Positions 1-8,417 of a stretch of DNA of 64,000 nt are shown here, in pieces; the stretch's first letter is position 1; every line of letters starts with the position of its first letter. Origin of the DNA: Nonomuraea roseoviolacea subsp. carminata (GTDB lineage Bacteria > Actinomycetota > Actinomycetes > Streptosporangiales > Streptosporangiaceae); the NCBI RefSeq assembly GCF_024172185.1, contig NZ_JAMZEC010000001.1, positions 1,116,001 through 1,180,000 on the forward strand. Direction: 5' to 3'. Under the pieces are notes generated by a model that had not been told where the DNA came from, did not search any database, and saw only the letters and a program-made list of their open reading frames with translations. A program made the position numbers and the translations under genes.

Positions 1-848
1 TCCCCGTCCACGAGCCCATGGGCGCGGGCCAGGGCGGTCAGCGCCTTGCGGCCCACGAGCCGCTGGTACGACCCCGACTGCGGCCGCCCCACGTCGTCCG
101 GCAACGGCTCCCCCGGCACCGGCAGCCAGCCGATCTCCCCCGCCCCTCCGGTGGTGCCGCGCCGCAGCCGCCCGTCCAGCATGACGCCGAGCCCCTGCCC
201 CACCCCCGCCCACATGACCACGAAGTCGTCGTGCCCGGCGGCGGCGCCGTGGCGGTGCTCGGCGAGGGCGACGAGGTTGACGTCGTTCTCGATGGTCACG
301 GACGCCCCGAGCGAGCGGCGCAGACTGGCGAGCACGCCCGTGTGCCAGGCGGGCAGGTCGTACGAGAAGCGCATGTCGCCCGTGCGGGGGTCCACGACGC
401 CGCGCGTGCCGATGACGAACGCCCGGAGCTGCCCGAGCGTGATGCGGGCAGAGGCGCAGGCCCGCTGGACGGCGTCGTGGACGGCGGCGACGGGGTCCTC
501 TCCCCCGGCGGGGTCCACGACGATCTCCGCCACGACGCGGCCGGTGATGTCGGCGACGCCGACGGTGATGGAGTCGGGCAGCACCTCCAGCCCGGCGACG
601 TGGGCGCTGGAGGGCACGACGCCGTACAGGGCGGCGTTGGGGCCGCGGCCGCCGGCCCGTTCGCCGGCGACGTGGACGAGCCCGCGCTCCTCCAGCCGGG
701 CGAGGAGCTGCCCGGCCGTGACCTTGGACAGGCCGGTCCGCTCGCCCAGCTCGGCGCGGGTCAGCGGGCCCTCGGAGATGAGCAGTTCGAGCGCGCTGCG
801 GTCGTTGAGCCGGCGCAGCAGCCTGGGGACGCCCGGGTTGAGTGTCAC
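1..848 (-). CDS. ROK family transcriptional regulator, C-terminus cut off by window edge
   Basis: Reading the minus strand from GTG at 848 gives an open frame to the window edge (about 282 codons; a full ROK protein is near 390). A GGGAGGGAG ribosome site lies just before the GTG. Residues about 10-75 are a winged helix (PGVPRLLRRLNDRSALELL, then TRAELGERTGLSKVT), followed by an ROK/sugar-kinase-like domain with GTRGVVDPRTGD and ENDVNLVALAEH. It is a close paralogue of the regulator at 6360-7538; the two align from their first residues, which supports this start. It is divergent from the sugar importer beginning at 1020 and probably represses it in response to a sugar ligand. The ligand is not evident, and the metal-binding Cys/His motif region cannot be judged fully because the end is missing. 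Confidence 0.88.
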   Translation of the reverse strand, partial: MTLNPGVPRLLRRLNDRSALELLISEGPLTRAELGERTGLSKVTAGQLLARLEERGLVHVAGERAGGRGPNAALYGVVPSSAHVAGLEVLPDSITVGVADITGRVVAEIVVDPAGGEDPVAAVHDAVQRACASARITLGQLRAFVIGTRGVVDPRTGDMRFSYDLPAWHTGVLASLRRSLGASVTIENDVNLVALAEHRHGAAAGHDDFVVMWAGVGQGLGVMLDGRLRRGTTGGAGEIGWLPVPGEPLPDDVGRPQSGSYQRLVGRKALTALARAHGLVDG

Positions 849-886
849 GGGCTCCCTCCCCTCTCGTCACGAAACGCTAACGCCGG

Positions 887-916
887 TTTCTTTTAAGAAA
901 GTTTCTTGTTAGTTTA
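887..916. promoter_or_regulatory. putative ROK operator between ROK gene and importer operon
   Basis: Two overlapping signals lie in the divergent intergenic region. One is the palindrome TTTCTT-TT-AAGAAA at 887-900. The other, at 895-916 read on the minus strand, has the form TAAACT-nn-CAA-n-AA-n-CTTT and matches 15 of 22 positions with the sequence at 7559-7580 before the second ROK gene. Two ROK paralogues sharing an upstream element suggests autoregulation or cross-regulation, and here control of the importer as well. This is inference from two copies only. Confidence 0.45.
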
Positions 917-1019
917 CCACCATTCGACACTGACGATCAGCCAGGTGCGGGACCCCCGGGCTCGGCACCCGTATGAGCGCAGACCCCCGACGCGTTTTAG
1001 CCGGGAAGGGAGAACCCTA

Positions 1020-2345
1020 GTGAGGATCGCGAAGACCACGGCCGCTACGGTCACCACGGCCGCCTTGGCCCTGGGACTGGCCGCGTGCGGCGGCTCCTCC
1101 GAGCCGTCCAAGAGCCAGCCGGCGCAGTCCGCCTCGGCCGCCGGTCCCAAGTTCGCGGGCCAGAGCCTCACCGTCTGGCGTCTCGGCGACCCCAACGAGC
1201 CGTCGCAGAAGTACATGGACGACCTCGTCGCGGAGTTCAAGACGCAGACCGGCGCCGACGCGAAGGTCCAGTGGATCCCGTGGCCGCAGGTCAACGACAA
1301 GTTCACGGCCGCCGCGGCCGGCGGTGAGGGCCCCGACGTGACCGAGATCGGCAACGACCAGGTGCCGCTGTGGCAGAGCCAGGACGCCCTGGCCCCCGTC
1401 ACGTCGATCACCACCTCCGGCGAGCAGGCCCAGATCCCGAAGAACCTGTTCGGCCTGGAGACCATCGACGGCGAGGTCTACGCCATGCCGTGGGGCGCCG
1501 GCACCCGCGCGGTCATGTACCGCACGGACTGGTTCAAGGAGCTCAAGATCGAGGTCCCGAAGACCTGGGACGAGCTGCTGGCCGCCGCCAAGAAGATCCA
1601 GGAGAAGAAGGGCAAGGACGTCGACGGGTTCGCCTTCAACGGCGGCTCCGACGCCAACCACCTGCTCGGCGCGCTCGCCTGGTCCGAGGGCGGCGATTAC
1701 GCGGTCAAGGAGGGCGGCAAGTGGGTGGGCAAGCTCACCGACCCCGCCTTCAAGGCCGGTTTCGCGTCGTACACGGGGATCGTCACCTCCGGCGTGTCCG
1801 GCAAGTCGCGCCTGACGCAGAACACCACCGACATCCGCACCCGCTTCTCCAACGGCAAGGTCGGCATGTACCTCACGGCCTCGTGGGACATCGCCACCAT
1901 CAAGGAGGAGAGCAAGGGCAAGATCAAGGACGACCAGATGGCGTTCTTCCCGCTGCCCTCCAAGAGCGGCGGCGAGACCCCGGCGTTCTTCGGCGGCAAC
2001 GACATCGCCGTCTGGAACGACGCCAAGAACAAGGAGCTCGCGACCGAGTTCGTGAAGCTGGCCTCCGGCAAGAAGTGGGCCGACCGCTACGCCAAGGACG
2101 GCGGCCTGCTCCCGGTCTACCCGGACACCCTGGCCGAGCTGGCCAAGGACCCGGCGCAGGCGCCGTTCGCCGCCGCCTTCGCCAAGGCCAAGGCCTTCCC
2201 CGCCGACCCGCAGTGGACCGAGGCCAACGAGACCAAGGCCGTCCTGCAGAACGCGGCCCGCTCGGTCATCGAGGGCAAGGCCACCGCGGATGACGCGCTG
2301 GCCGCGGCCAACAAGGAACTCGAAGACATCCTGAACCAGTCGTGA
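1020..2345 (+). CDS. sugar ABC transporter substrate-binding lipoprotein
   Basis: A 441-residue family-1 extracellular solute-binding protein. Start GTG 1020 is chosen because GGGAAGGGAG precedes it and it gives a clean lipoprotein signal peptide: basic n-region, hydrophobic stretch, then lipobox LAAC with the acylated Cys at residue 23, followed by a Gly/Ser-rich tether. The mature part carries typical carbohydrate-binding-protein features such as FKTQTGADAKVQWIPWPQV and a repeated Ala/Lys-rich C-terminal helix bundle. It binds an oligosaccharide at the outer membrane face and hands it to the permeases that follow with 4-bp overlaps. The neighbouring GH3 enzyme suggests an oligosaccharide substrate, possibly amino-sugar containing; no sequence motif fixes the ligand. 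Confidence 0.93.
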   Translation: MRIAKTTAATVTTAALALGLAACGGSSEPSKSQPAQSASAAGPKFAGQSLTVWRLGDPNEPSQKYMDDLVAEFKTQTGADAKVQWIPWPQVNDKFTAAAAGGEGPDVTEIGNDQVPLWQSQDALAPVTSITTSGEQAQIPKNLFGLETIDGEVYAMPWGAGTRAVMYRTDWFKELKIEVPKTWDELLAAAKKIQEKKGKDVDGFAFNGGSDANHLLGALAWSEGGDYAVKEGGKWVGKLTDPAFKAGFASYTGIVTSGVSGKSRLTQNTTDIRTRFSNGKVGMYLTASWDIATIKEESKGKIKDDQMAFFPLPSKSGGETPAFFGGNDIAVWNDAKNKELATEFVKLASGKKWADRYAKDGGLLPVYPDTLAELAKDPAQAPFAAAFAKAKAFPADPQWTEANETKAVLQNAARSVIEGKATADDALAAANKELEDILNQS

Positions 2346-3358
2346 CGATGACGGACACGTCAACCCTCGCCCGGGGCGGAGCCACCTCTGCCCCTGGGCG
2401 GCGCCGCGGCTCGCGCAGGCCCCCCCGCGCCGGCGGCATGCCGGCGTGGGCGGTGCCCTACGTCCTGCTCGTCCCCGGCATGCTGGTCATCGCGGGACTG
2501 CTGCTGTACCCGATGGTGCAGATGGCGATCATCTCGTTCCAGGACATCAGCCTGCGGGTCATCCGCGGCGTCGCGGAACCGAAGTGGGTCGGGCTCGAGA
2601 ACTACCGGCGCATCCTGGACAACGAGATCTTCCGGTCCGCGCTGCGCAACACGGTCGTCTTCGCGCTCGTCACCGTGACGCTCACGCTGGTGCTCGGGAC
2701 CGCGGTCGGCGTGCTGCTGCACCGGCTCAGCAAGCGCATGTCCACGTTCGTGATCATCGGGATCATGTCGGCGTGGGCGGTGCCCCCGGTGGCGCAGGGC
2801 ACGATCTGGCGCTGGCTGTTCGACGCCGAGGCCGGCGTCATCAACTGGGCGCTGAACCTGCTGCCCGACTGGCTGTCGTCGCTGGTGTTCGGCCGGGCCG
2901 ACTGGTCGGGCCAGCCGTGGCTGAACGACTCCTGGTCGGTGTACGTGGTGCTGGTGCTGACCGTGGTGTGGGCGTCCTTCCCGTTCGTCGCGGTGTCGGT
3001 GCTGGCCGGGCTCAAGGGCATCCCGTCCGAGCTGTACGAGGCGGCCCGGGTGGACGGCTCCACCCCGTGGCGCACGTTCAGGACGATCACCTTCCCGCTG
3101 CTCAAGCCGGTCTTCGCCGTGCTGACCATCCTGTCGATCATCTGGGACTTCAAGGTGCTCAGCCAGCTCTACGTGCTGCTCAACGGGCCCACCAACCGCG
3201 AGGCGTTCAACCTGTCCCTCTACTCGTACGCCGAGGCGTTCAAGGCGCCGCCGAAGATGGGCACGGGGGCGGCGATCGCGATCGTGCTGACGATCATCCT
3301 GCTCGTCGTGACCGCCTTCTACACCCGGCAGATGGTCAAACAGGAGGACCTGGCATGA
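2342..3358 (+). CDS. sugar ABC transporter permease (MalF-like)
   Basis: A 338-residue inner-membrane subunit. About six hydrophobic segments are visible, beginning with PYVLLVPGMLVIAGLLLY, and the cytoplasmic coupling motif LYEAARVDGSTPWRTF sits at the expected place in the C-terminal half, where it docks on the ATPase. The GTG start at 2342 overlaps the stop of the binding-protein gene; an ATG two codons later is an equally good start. The short N-terminal Arg/Gly-rich extension is common in actinobacterial MalF proteins. The gene ends in an ATGA overlap with the next permease, indicating translational coupling. No ATP-binding subunit is encoded nearby. Confidence 0.93.
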   Translation: MTMTDTSTLARGGATSAPGRRRGSRRPPRAGGMPAWAVPYVLLVPGMLVIAGLLLYPMVQMAIISFQDISLRVIRGVAEPKWVGLENYRRILDNEIFRSALRNTVVFALVTVTLTLVLGTAVGVLLHRLSKRMSTFVIIGIMSAWAVPPVAQGTIWRWLFDAEAGVINWALNLLPDWLSSLVFGRADWSGQPWLNDSWSVYVVLVLTVVWASFPFVAVSVLAGLKGIPSELYEAARVDGSTPWRTFRTITFPLLKPVFAVLTILSIIWDFKVLSQLYVLLNGPTNREAFNLSLYSYAEAFKAPPKMGTGAAIAIVLTIILLVVTAFYTRQMVKQEDLA

Positions 3359-4206
3359 ACCCGCTCGCCCGCAAGCGGCTCACCCGGGCCGCGCTGAACA
3401 CGGCCGGAGTGCTGGTCTTCCTCTTCGCCGTCTTCCCCGTCTACTGGATGGTCTCGACCTCGTTCAAGGCGAACGACCAGATCTTCACCACGAGCTTCAT
3501 CCCGTTCCCCACGCACTTCACCGTCGAGCACGTCGAGCGTGTCCTGACCGAGGGCGTGGCGGGCAACCCCATCTGGGTCTACATGCGCAACAGCGCGATC
3601 GTGGCGCTCGGCACCGTGCTCGTCGGGTCGGCGTTCGCGCTGCTGGCGGCGACCGCGGTGGCGCGCTTCCGGTTCAGGGGGCGCACCGCGTTCCTCGTCA
3701 CGCTGCTCGTCGTGCAGATGATCCCGTGCGAGGCGCTGGTCATCCCGCTCTTCCTGAACGTCAAGCGCCTCGGCCTGTACGACAACCTGCTCGGGCTCAT
3801 CGTGATCCAGGTGGGCATCACGCTGCCGTTCGGCGTCTGGATGCTGCGCACGTTCGTCGCGGCGGTGCCCAGGTCGCTGGAGGAGGCCGCGTGGATCGAC
3901 GGCGCGAGCCGGTTCACCACGTTCAGGAAGGTGCTCTTCCCCCTGGTGGCGCCGGGGCTGGTGGCCACGAGCATCTTCTCGTTCATCACTGCCTGGAACG
4001 ACCTGATCTTCGCGCTGGTGCTGATGAAGGAGAGCTCCGGCTACACGATGCCGGTCGCCCTGCAGTACTTCTTCGGGCAGCGCGGCACCGACTGGGGCGC
4101 CATCATGGCGACCTCCACGCTGATGACGCTGCCCGTCATCGCCTTCTTCCTGCTGGTGCAGCGCCGCATGGTCTCCGGCCTGGTGGCCGGGGCCGTCAAG
4201 GGCTGA
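3355..4206 (+). CDS. sugar ABC transporter permease (MalG-like)
   Basis: A 283-residue permease starting at an ATG that overlaps the previous stop (ATGA). Hydrophobic segments begin near residue 18, and the EAA-loop LEEAAWIDGASRFTTF is present. The protein ends RMVSGLVAGAVKG, the usual MalG family C-terminus. It pairs with the MalF-like subunit just upstream to form the channel. As with the other two importers in this window there is no dedicated ATPase, so a shared MsiK-like ATPase encoded elsewhere is the likely energiser (known for Streptomyces sugar importers; inferred here). Confidence 0.93.
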   Translation: MNPLARKRLTRAALNTAGVLVFLFAVFPVYWMVSTSFKANDQIFTTSFIPFPTHFTVEHVERVLTEGVAGNPIWVYMRNSAIVALGTVLVGSAFALLAATAVARFRFRGRTAFLVTLLVVQMIPCEALVIPLFLNVKRLGLYDNLLGLIVIQVGITLPFGVWMLRTFVAAVPRSLEEAAWIDGASRFTTFRKVLFPLVAPGLVATSIFSFITAWNDLIFALVLMKESSGYTMPVALQYFFGQRGTDWGAIMATSTLMTLPVIAFFLLVQRRMVSGLVAGAVKG

Positions 4207-4220
4207 CCCTCCCCTGCCGC

Positions 4221-4271
4221 GGTCCCCGGCACGGCCGGCGTCCCTCCACACGCCGGTCCGTGCCGCGGACC
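4221..4271 (+). terminator. strong intercistronic hairpin
   Basis: Arms 4221-4240 and 4251-4271 pair almost completely (one mismatch and one bulge over about 20 bp) around a 10-nt loop. It lies between the MalG-like permease and the GH3 gene and is not followed by a T run. It could end most transcripts or stabilise the upstream importer mRNA so that the GH3 enzyme is made at a different level. Confidence 0.6.
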
Positions 4272-4293
4272 GCCCTGTCCGGATCGAGGAACC

Positions 4294-5910
4294 ATGAGTC
4301 ACAGTGATCGGGGGCTGCGCCGCCTCGCGGCGGGCACGCTGCTGGCCGCGTTCGAGGGCACGACCGCGCCCGACTGGGTGCTGAGAGAGCTGGAGAACGG
4401 CCTCGGCGGCGTCACGCTCTTCGGCTTCAACGTCACCGAGCCGGACGCGCTGGCCGAGCTGACCGCCTCCCTGCGGGCCGCCGGCGACCCCGTCGTCTCG
4501 CTGGACGAGGAGGGCGGGGACGTCACCCGGCTCGCCTACCACGTCGGCAGCCCGTACCCGGGCAACGCCGCGCTCGGCGCGGTGGACGATCCCGACCTCA
4601 CCCGCCGCGTCTACCGGGCGATCGGCGCGGAGCTGGTCGCCTGCGGGGTCAACCTGGACATGGCGCCGGACGCCGACGTCAACACCGCGGCGGACAACCC
4701 GGTCATCGGCACCCGGGCGTTCGGCGACGACCCGGAGCTGGTCGCCCGGCACACCGTCGCGGCCGTCGAGGGGCTCCAGGCGGTCGGAGTGGCCGCCTGC
4801 GTCAAGCACTTCCCCGGCCACGGCGCCACCACCGTGGACTCGCACCTCGACGTGCCCTTCGTGGACGTGCCGCTGGACGTGCTGCGGGCCAGGGAGCTGG
4901 CGCCGTTCCGGGCGGCCGTCGCCGCGGGCACCAAGTCGATCATGACGGCGCACGTCGCGGTGCCGGCGCTGACCGGTGACCGCCCGGCCACCCTCTCCTC
5001 GGCCGCGCTCACCGGGCTCCTGCGCGGCGAGCTCGGCTACCGGGGGGTGGTGATCTCGGACGCGCTCGACATGCAGGCCATCACCGACGGCGTGGGACTG
5101 GCCGAGGGGGCCGTCCAGTCCCTGGCCGCCGGCGCCGACCTGCTGTGCCTCGGGCCGAAGCCGGGGCCGGAGGACGTGGCCGGCATCATCGAGGCGATCA
5201 TGGCGGCGGCCCGGGAGGGGCGGCTGCCGGTGGAGCGTCTGGAGGAGGCCGCGGCCCGTACGACGGCGCTGCGCACCTGGTTCGGCACGCGCGCCGGCGC
5301 CGCCCGCGCGGTCCGCTCCGCCGCCGCGCCGGAGAGCGGGCACGGCGACGGGACGCCGCCGGCAGGACAGAACGGCGGGACGCCGCGGGCCGGCCAGGGC
5401 GGCGGCACGCCGCAGAACGCGCAGGGCGGCGGCACGTCGCAGGACGGGCAGGGTGTCGGGACGCTGGAGGACGGGCGCGGCGGGGGCCCCGTCTCGATCG
5501 GGCTGCACGCCGCGCGGCGCGCCGTCCGTCTCGACGGCTCGGCCGGACCGCTGACCGACCCGCTGGTGGTGGAGGTGGACACCCCGCCGACCATCGCGGT
5601 CGGGGACGTGCCGTGGGGCGTCGCGCCGTGGCTGCCGCAGGCCGAGGTGCTCCGGGTACGGCCCGCCGACGCGGACGCGGGCGCCCTGCTGGAGCGCGCC
5701 ACCGGCCGGTCGCTGGTGGTGATCGTCAAGGACGCCCACCGTTACGCCGACAGCCGGGCGCTGGTGTCGGCGCTGGTGGCCGCGCGGCCCGACACGATCG
5801 TGGTGGAGATGGGCCTGCCGGTGTGGCGGCCGGGCAGCGCGGCCTACATCGCCACGTACGGTGCGGCTCGCGCCAACGCCCAGGCGGCCATGGAGCTCCT
5901 CACCGCCTGA
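4294..5910 (+). CDS. GH3 glycosidase, beta-N-acetylhexosaminidase-like
   Basis: A 538-residue glycoside hydrolase family 3 enzyme with GAGGA before the ATG. Residues 1-340 hold the TIM-barrel: VVSLDEEGGDV, the His loop KHFPGHG (typical of NagZ-type enzymes, where His acts in acid/base catalysis) and the nucleophile region VISDALDM. A C-terminal alpha/beta domain follows after a Gly/Thr/Gln-rich linker of about 50 residues (near residues 345-395) made of degenerate GGTPxxGQ repeats. No signal peptide is seen, so it should act on imported sugar inside the cell. It lies downstream of an importer and before a convergent ROK regulator. Substrate is most likely a beta-linked N-acetylhexosamine oligosaccharide or muropeptide sugar, judged only from the KHFPGHG type. 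Confidence 0.9.
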   Translation: MSHSDRGLRRLAAGTLLAAFEGTTAPDWVLRELENGLGGVTLFGFNVTEPDALAELTASLRAAGDPVVSLDEEGGDVTRLAYHVGSPYPGNAALGAVDDPDLTRRVYRAIGAELVACGVNLDMAPDADVNTAADNPVIGTRAFGDDPELVARHTVAAVEGLQAVGVAACVKHFPGHGATTVDSHLDVPFVDVPLDVLRARELAPFRAAVAAGTKSIMTAHVAVPALTGDRPATLSSAALTGLLRGELGYRGVVISDALDMQAITDGVGLAEGAVQSLAAGADLLCLGPKPGPEDVAGIIEAIMAAAREGRLPVERLEEAAARTTALRTWFGTRAGAARAVRSAAAPESGHGDGTPPAGQNGGTPRAGQGGGTPQNAQGGGTSQDGQGVGTLEDGRGGGPVSIGLHAARRAVRLDGSAGPLTDPLVVEVDTPPTIAVGDVPWGVAPWLPQAEVLRVRPADADAGALLERATGRSLVVIVKDAHRYADSRALVSALVAARPDTIVVEMGLPVWRPGSAAYIATYGAARANAQAAMELLTA

Positions 5911-6022
5911 CGACCGCCCGCCCCACCGAGCCGAGAAGCCGAAGGCCCGCAGGCGAAGACACGCAGGCGAAGGCCCACGGGGGAAGGCCCGCTGGGGAAG
6001 CCCACCGAGAAGCGCCGCCGAG

Positions 6023-6110
6023 AAGGCCCGCCGGGAAGGCCCGCCGGGAAGGCCCGCCGGGAAGGCCCGCCGGGAAGGCCCGCCGGGAAGGCACACCGAG
6101 AAGGCACACC
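6023..6110. repeat. 13-bp tandem repeat
   Basis: Five perfect copies of AAGGCCCGCCGGG run from 6023 to 6087, followed by two diverged copies to 6110 and preceded by more degenerate copies from about 5937. A period of 13 is not a multiple of 3, so the array is not coding. It sits between convergent genes. Confidence 0.9.
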
Positions 6111-6132
6111 GCCTCCCCGGCGGGCCTTCCCG
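6071..6132. terminator. hairpin formed by repeat unit and inverted copy
   Basis: CGGGAAGGCCCGCCGG at 6071-6086 is perfectly complementary to 6117-6132, giving a 16-bp GC-rich stem with a 30-nt loop. Any of the five perfect repeat units upstream could pair with the same arm, so alternative stems are possible. The position between convergent genes fits a bidirectional terminator. Confidence 0.6.
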
Positions 6133-6359
6133 CGTGCGTGGCGCTCCCAACCGCGCGGACGGGCGGTGCGCCAGAGAGGGACGAGGGCCGCGTCATGGGA
6201 AGGGATGCATGACGAACGGCGGCGCGTCAGAGGTGGAGGCGCGTCATCAGGTGCCGCTGTCGTTCACGGGGTGGGGGTGCGTCTCGGGGTGGCAGTGCGT
6301 CAAGTGGGGCCGACGCCCTCTGGGGCGCGGCTGGTCGGTGCATGCCCCAGGAGGCGGGT

Positions 6360-7538
6360 TCAGGAGGCGAAGATCTCCTCGTGGGCCTGCTGGAGGGCGG
6401 CCAGGACGGCGCCGCGCAGCACCGGGTTGCCCTCCAGGGTGCTGGTCGTCACCTGCGGACGTACGGGGCAGATGCGGGCGACGGCCTCCTCCACCCGGGC
6501 GGTGAGGGCGCGCCCGCCCGCGTGCCCCACCTCGCCGCCCAGCACGACCAGCCCCGGGTCGAGGATCACGCACACCGCGGCCACCCCCAGCGCCAGCCGG
6601 TGGGCCAGCTCGTCCAGCAGCGGCTCGCCCCGGTCGCCCGCCGCGAGCGCGACCTCCACGCACTCCCGCGCGCCGGCCGCCGCGAAGCCGTAGCCGGCGG
6701 CGAGCTCGGCCACCGCCTCGGCACTGACCAGCGACTGCAGGCCGCCCGCCAGCGCGGGCAGCCGCCCCGGCGAGGTGCGGATCTCCTCGGGCAGCGGCGC
6801 GCCCGGCACCGCGAGGTAGCCGATCTCGCCCGCGCTGCCCGAGCGGCCCCGGTGCAGCTTGCCGCCGAGCATGACGGCCAGGCCGAGCCCGCGGCTGGCC
6901 CACAGCAGCACGAAGTCGTCGAGGCCCTCGGCGGCCCCGTCGGCGCGCTCGGCGACGGCGGCGAGGTTGACGTCGTTCTCGATGGTGACCTCGCGCTTGA
7001 GCTCACCGGCCAGCGCCTCGTGGCTGCCCTCGTGCCAGCCCGGCAGGTCGAAGGCGTAGCGGACGTCGCCGGTGCGGGGATCGACCACGCCGGGCGTGCC
7101 GATCACGACGCCGCGCAGCTTGCCGACGCCGACCTTGGCGCTGCGGCAGGCCTTCATGATGGCGCCGTGGACCACGGGGACGAGGTCGTCGTGGCCGTTG
7201 GGGGCGAAGGTGACCTCGGCGACCGTGCGGCCGTGGATGTCGGCGACGGCCGCGGAGACCTGTTCCGGCCCGACCTCCAGGCCGGCCACGTACGCGCTGG
7301 AGGGGATGACGGAGTAGAGCGCCGCGTTGGGCCCCCGGCCGCCGGCCTGGGCGCCGACGACCTCGACCAGGCCGCGCTCCTCCAGCCGGGCGAGCGTCTG
7401 GGAGGCGGTGACCTTGGACAGTCCGGTCAGGTCGCCGATCTGCCCCCGGGTCATCGGACCCGTGGAGAGCAGCAACTCGAGCGCGGCCCGGTCGTTGATC
7501 TCCCTGAGCAGTCTGGGCACACCAGGGCGTCGCTCCAC
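6360..7538 (-). CDS. ROK family transcriptional regulator
   Basis: A roughly 390-residue ROK repressor. GTG at 7538 is preferred over the in-frame GTG at 7550: it aligns with the start of its paralogue at the left edge (both then read PGVPRLLR after four residues) and has GGTGGGA six bases upstream. The N-terminal winged helix (TRGQIGDLTGLSKVTASQTL) is followed by the ROK domain with GTPGVVDPRTGD and IENDVNLAAVAE. The usual Cys-rich zinc site of many ROK proteins (CxCGxxGC) is not seen; the corresponding region reads GYLAVPGAPLP. It lies convergent to the GH3 gene and divergent from the Rrf2 gene, and probably senses a sugar tied to the importer/GH3 operon. Confidence 0.92.
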   Translation of the reverse strand: MERRPGVPRLLREINDRAALELLLSTGPMTRGQIGDLTGLSKVTASQTLARLEERGLVEVVGAQAGGRGPNAALYSVIPSSAYVAGLEVGPEQVSAAVADIHGRTVAEVTFAPNGHDDLVPVVHGAIMKACRSAKVGVGKLRGVVIGTPGVVDPRTGDVRYAFDLPGWHEGSHEALAGELKREVTIENDVNLAAVAERADGAAEGLDDFVLLWASRGLGLAVMLGGKLHRGRSGSAGEIGYLAVPGAPLPEEIRTSPGRLPALAGGLQSLVSAEAVAELAAGYGFAAAGARECVEVALAAGDRGEPLLDELAHRLALGVAAVCVILDPGLVVLGGEVGHAGGRALTARVEEAVARICPVRPQVTTSTLEGNPVLRGAVLAALQQAHEEIFAS

Positions 7539-7558
7539 GCTGAATCCCACCGTCTAAT

Positions 7559-7580
7559 CGAAAAGGTTGTTGGAAGTTTA
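7559..7580 (-). promoter_or_regulatory. putative ROK operator
   Basis: On the minus strand this reads TAAACT-tc-CAA-c-AA-c-CTTT, matching 15 of 22 positions with 895-916 upstream of the other ROK gene. It lies 21 bp before the preferred start codon of the regulator, a suitable place for autorepression. The remaining intergenic DNA up to 7808 shows nothing else recognisable. Confidence 0.45.
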
Positions 7581-7808
7581 GCGCTCCTCCCGCCGCCGAT
7601 CAGCGCAGGTGAATGCGAGGATCCCTCGCGACGGCCGCCTCCTGGGCACGCTCCCATCGTGGCCGCCCCCGCGGGCGGGTGGCGAGCGGGAGAAAACGGG
7701 TCCGCGGAAATGTCCGCCCAGGCAGGACCGCTGCCGCGACGCCGATCTTCCGGCCGTTCCGGCGCCCGTGCGCCTCATCACTGTTGACCAGGGGGGATAA
7801 TCGACAAC

Positions 7809-8258
7809 ATGCGCCTATCCGCTCGTGTCGACTACGCCCTCCGTGCCGCCGCCGAACTCGCCGCAGCCGGTGCCGGCCCGACCACCGTGGGCGAGCTCGC
7901 CAAGGAGCAGGACATGCCGCCCAAGTACCTCGAGAACATCCTGCTGCAGATGCGCCGGGCGGGCCTGGTGCGCGGCCAGCGCGGCCCCGAGGGCGGCTAC
8001 GTGCTGGCCCGCCCCGCGGCCCAGATCTCACTCGCCGACGTGATCAGGGCGGTGGACGGGCCGCTGGCCAACGTCCGCGGCGAGCGTCCCGAGCACGTCG
8101 GCTACCGCGGCCCGGCGGAGTCGCTCCAGCAGGTCTGGATCGCGTTGCGGGCCACCGAGCGCTCCATCCTGGAGGAGGTCACGCTGGAGCAGGTCGCGAG
8201 CGGCGCGCTGCCCGAGCGCGTCCGCCAGCTCGCCGCCGACCCCGCCGCCTGGGACTGA
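7809..8258 (+). CDS. Rrf2 family transcriptional regulator
   Basis: A 149-residue Rrf2 protein with an N-terminal winged helix (MRLSARVDYALRAAAELA, then TTVGELAKEQDMPPKYLENIL) and the wing motif GPEGGYVLARP. The effector region has no cysteine, so the [2Fe-2S] ligands of IscR/NsrR are absent; it must sense something else or act as an apo-repressor like CymR. AGGGGGG lies 13 bases before the ATG, within a short leader. The last eight codons and the stop belong to the first unit of a downstream 27-bp tandem repeat. It is transcribed toward the DNA-glycosylase gene; whether they share a transcript is unclear. Confidence 0.92.
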   Translation: MRLSARVDYALRAAAELAAAGAGPTTVGELAKEQDMPPKYLENILLQMRRAGLVRGQRGPEGGYVLARPAAQISLADVIRAVDGPLANVRGERPEHVGYRGPAESLQQVWIALRATERSILEEVTLEQVASGALPERVRQLAADPAAWD

Positions 8259-8338
8259 GCCGCCGACCCCGCCGCCTGGGACTGAGCCGCCGACCCCGCC
8301 GTCTCGGACTGAGCCGCCGACCCCGCCCGCCTCGGACC
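8232..8338 (+). repeat. 27-bp tandem repeat including the Rrf2 stop codon
   Basis: Four units (8232-8258, 8259-8285, 8286-8312, 8313-8338). The first is the last eight codons plus TGA of the Rrf2 gene; the second is identical, the third has two or three changes and the fourth is diverged and one base short. Each of the first three units ends in TGA, so the array repeats the sequence of the protein end and its stop codon. Confidence 0.95.
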
Positions 8339-8417
8339 GGCCCTCCCGCGCTCCACAGAGCGACGAGCCCTGCCGGCACCCCGCGGGGCGTCGGGCGGGG
8401 CTTCCTAGACTGGAGGC

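Larger units (their letters stand above)
5911..6359. other. intergenic region with repeats between convergent genes
   Basis: This 449-bp stretch between the GH3 gene and the convergent ROK gene holds no convincing gene. Apparent frames through it are translations of a 13-bp repeat and differ in all frames. The left half is built of degenerate GAAGGCCCGC-type units; the right half (6134-6359) shows no recognisable element. Confidence 0.6.

Noticed and set aside
3319..6150. Very long open frame on the minus strand
   Set aside because: It lies antisense to the permease and GH3 genes, has Arg/Gly/His-biased composition and no family similarity; a GC-rich shadow.
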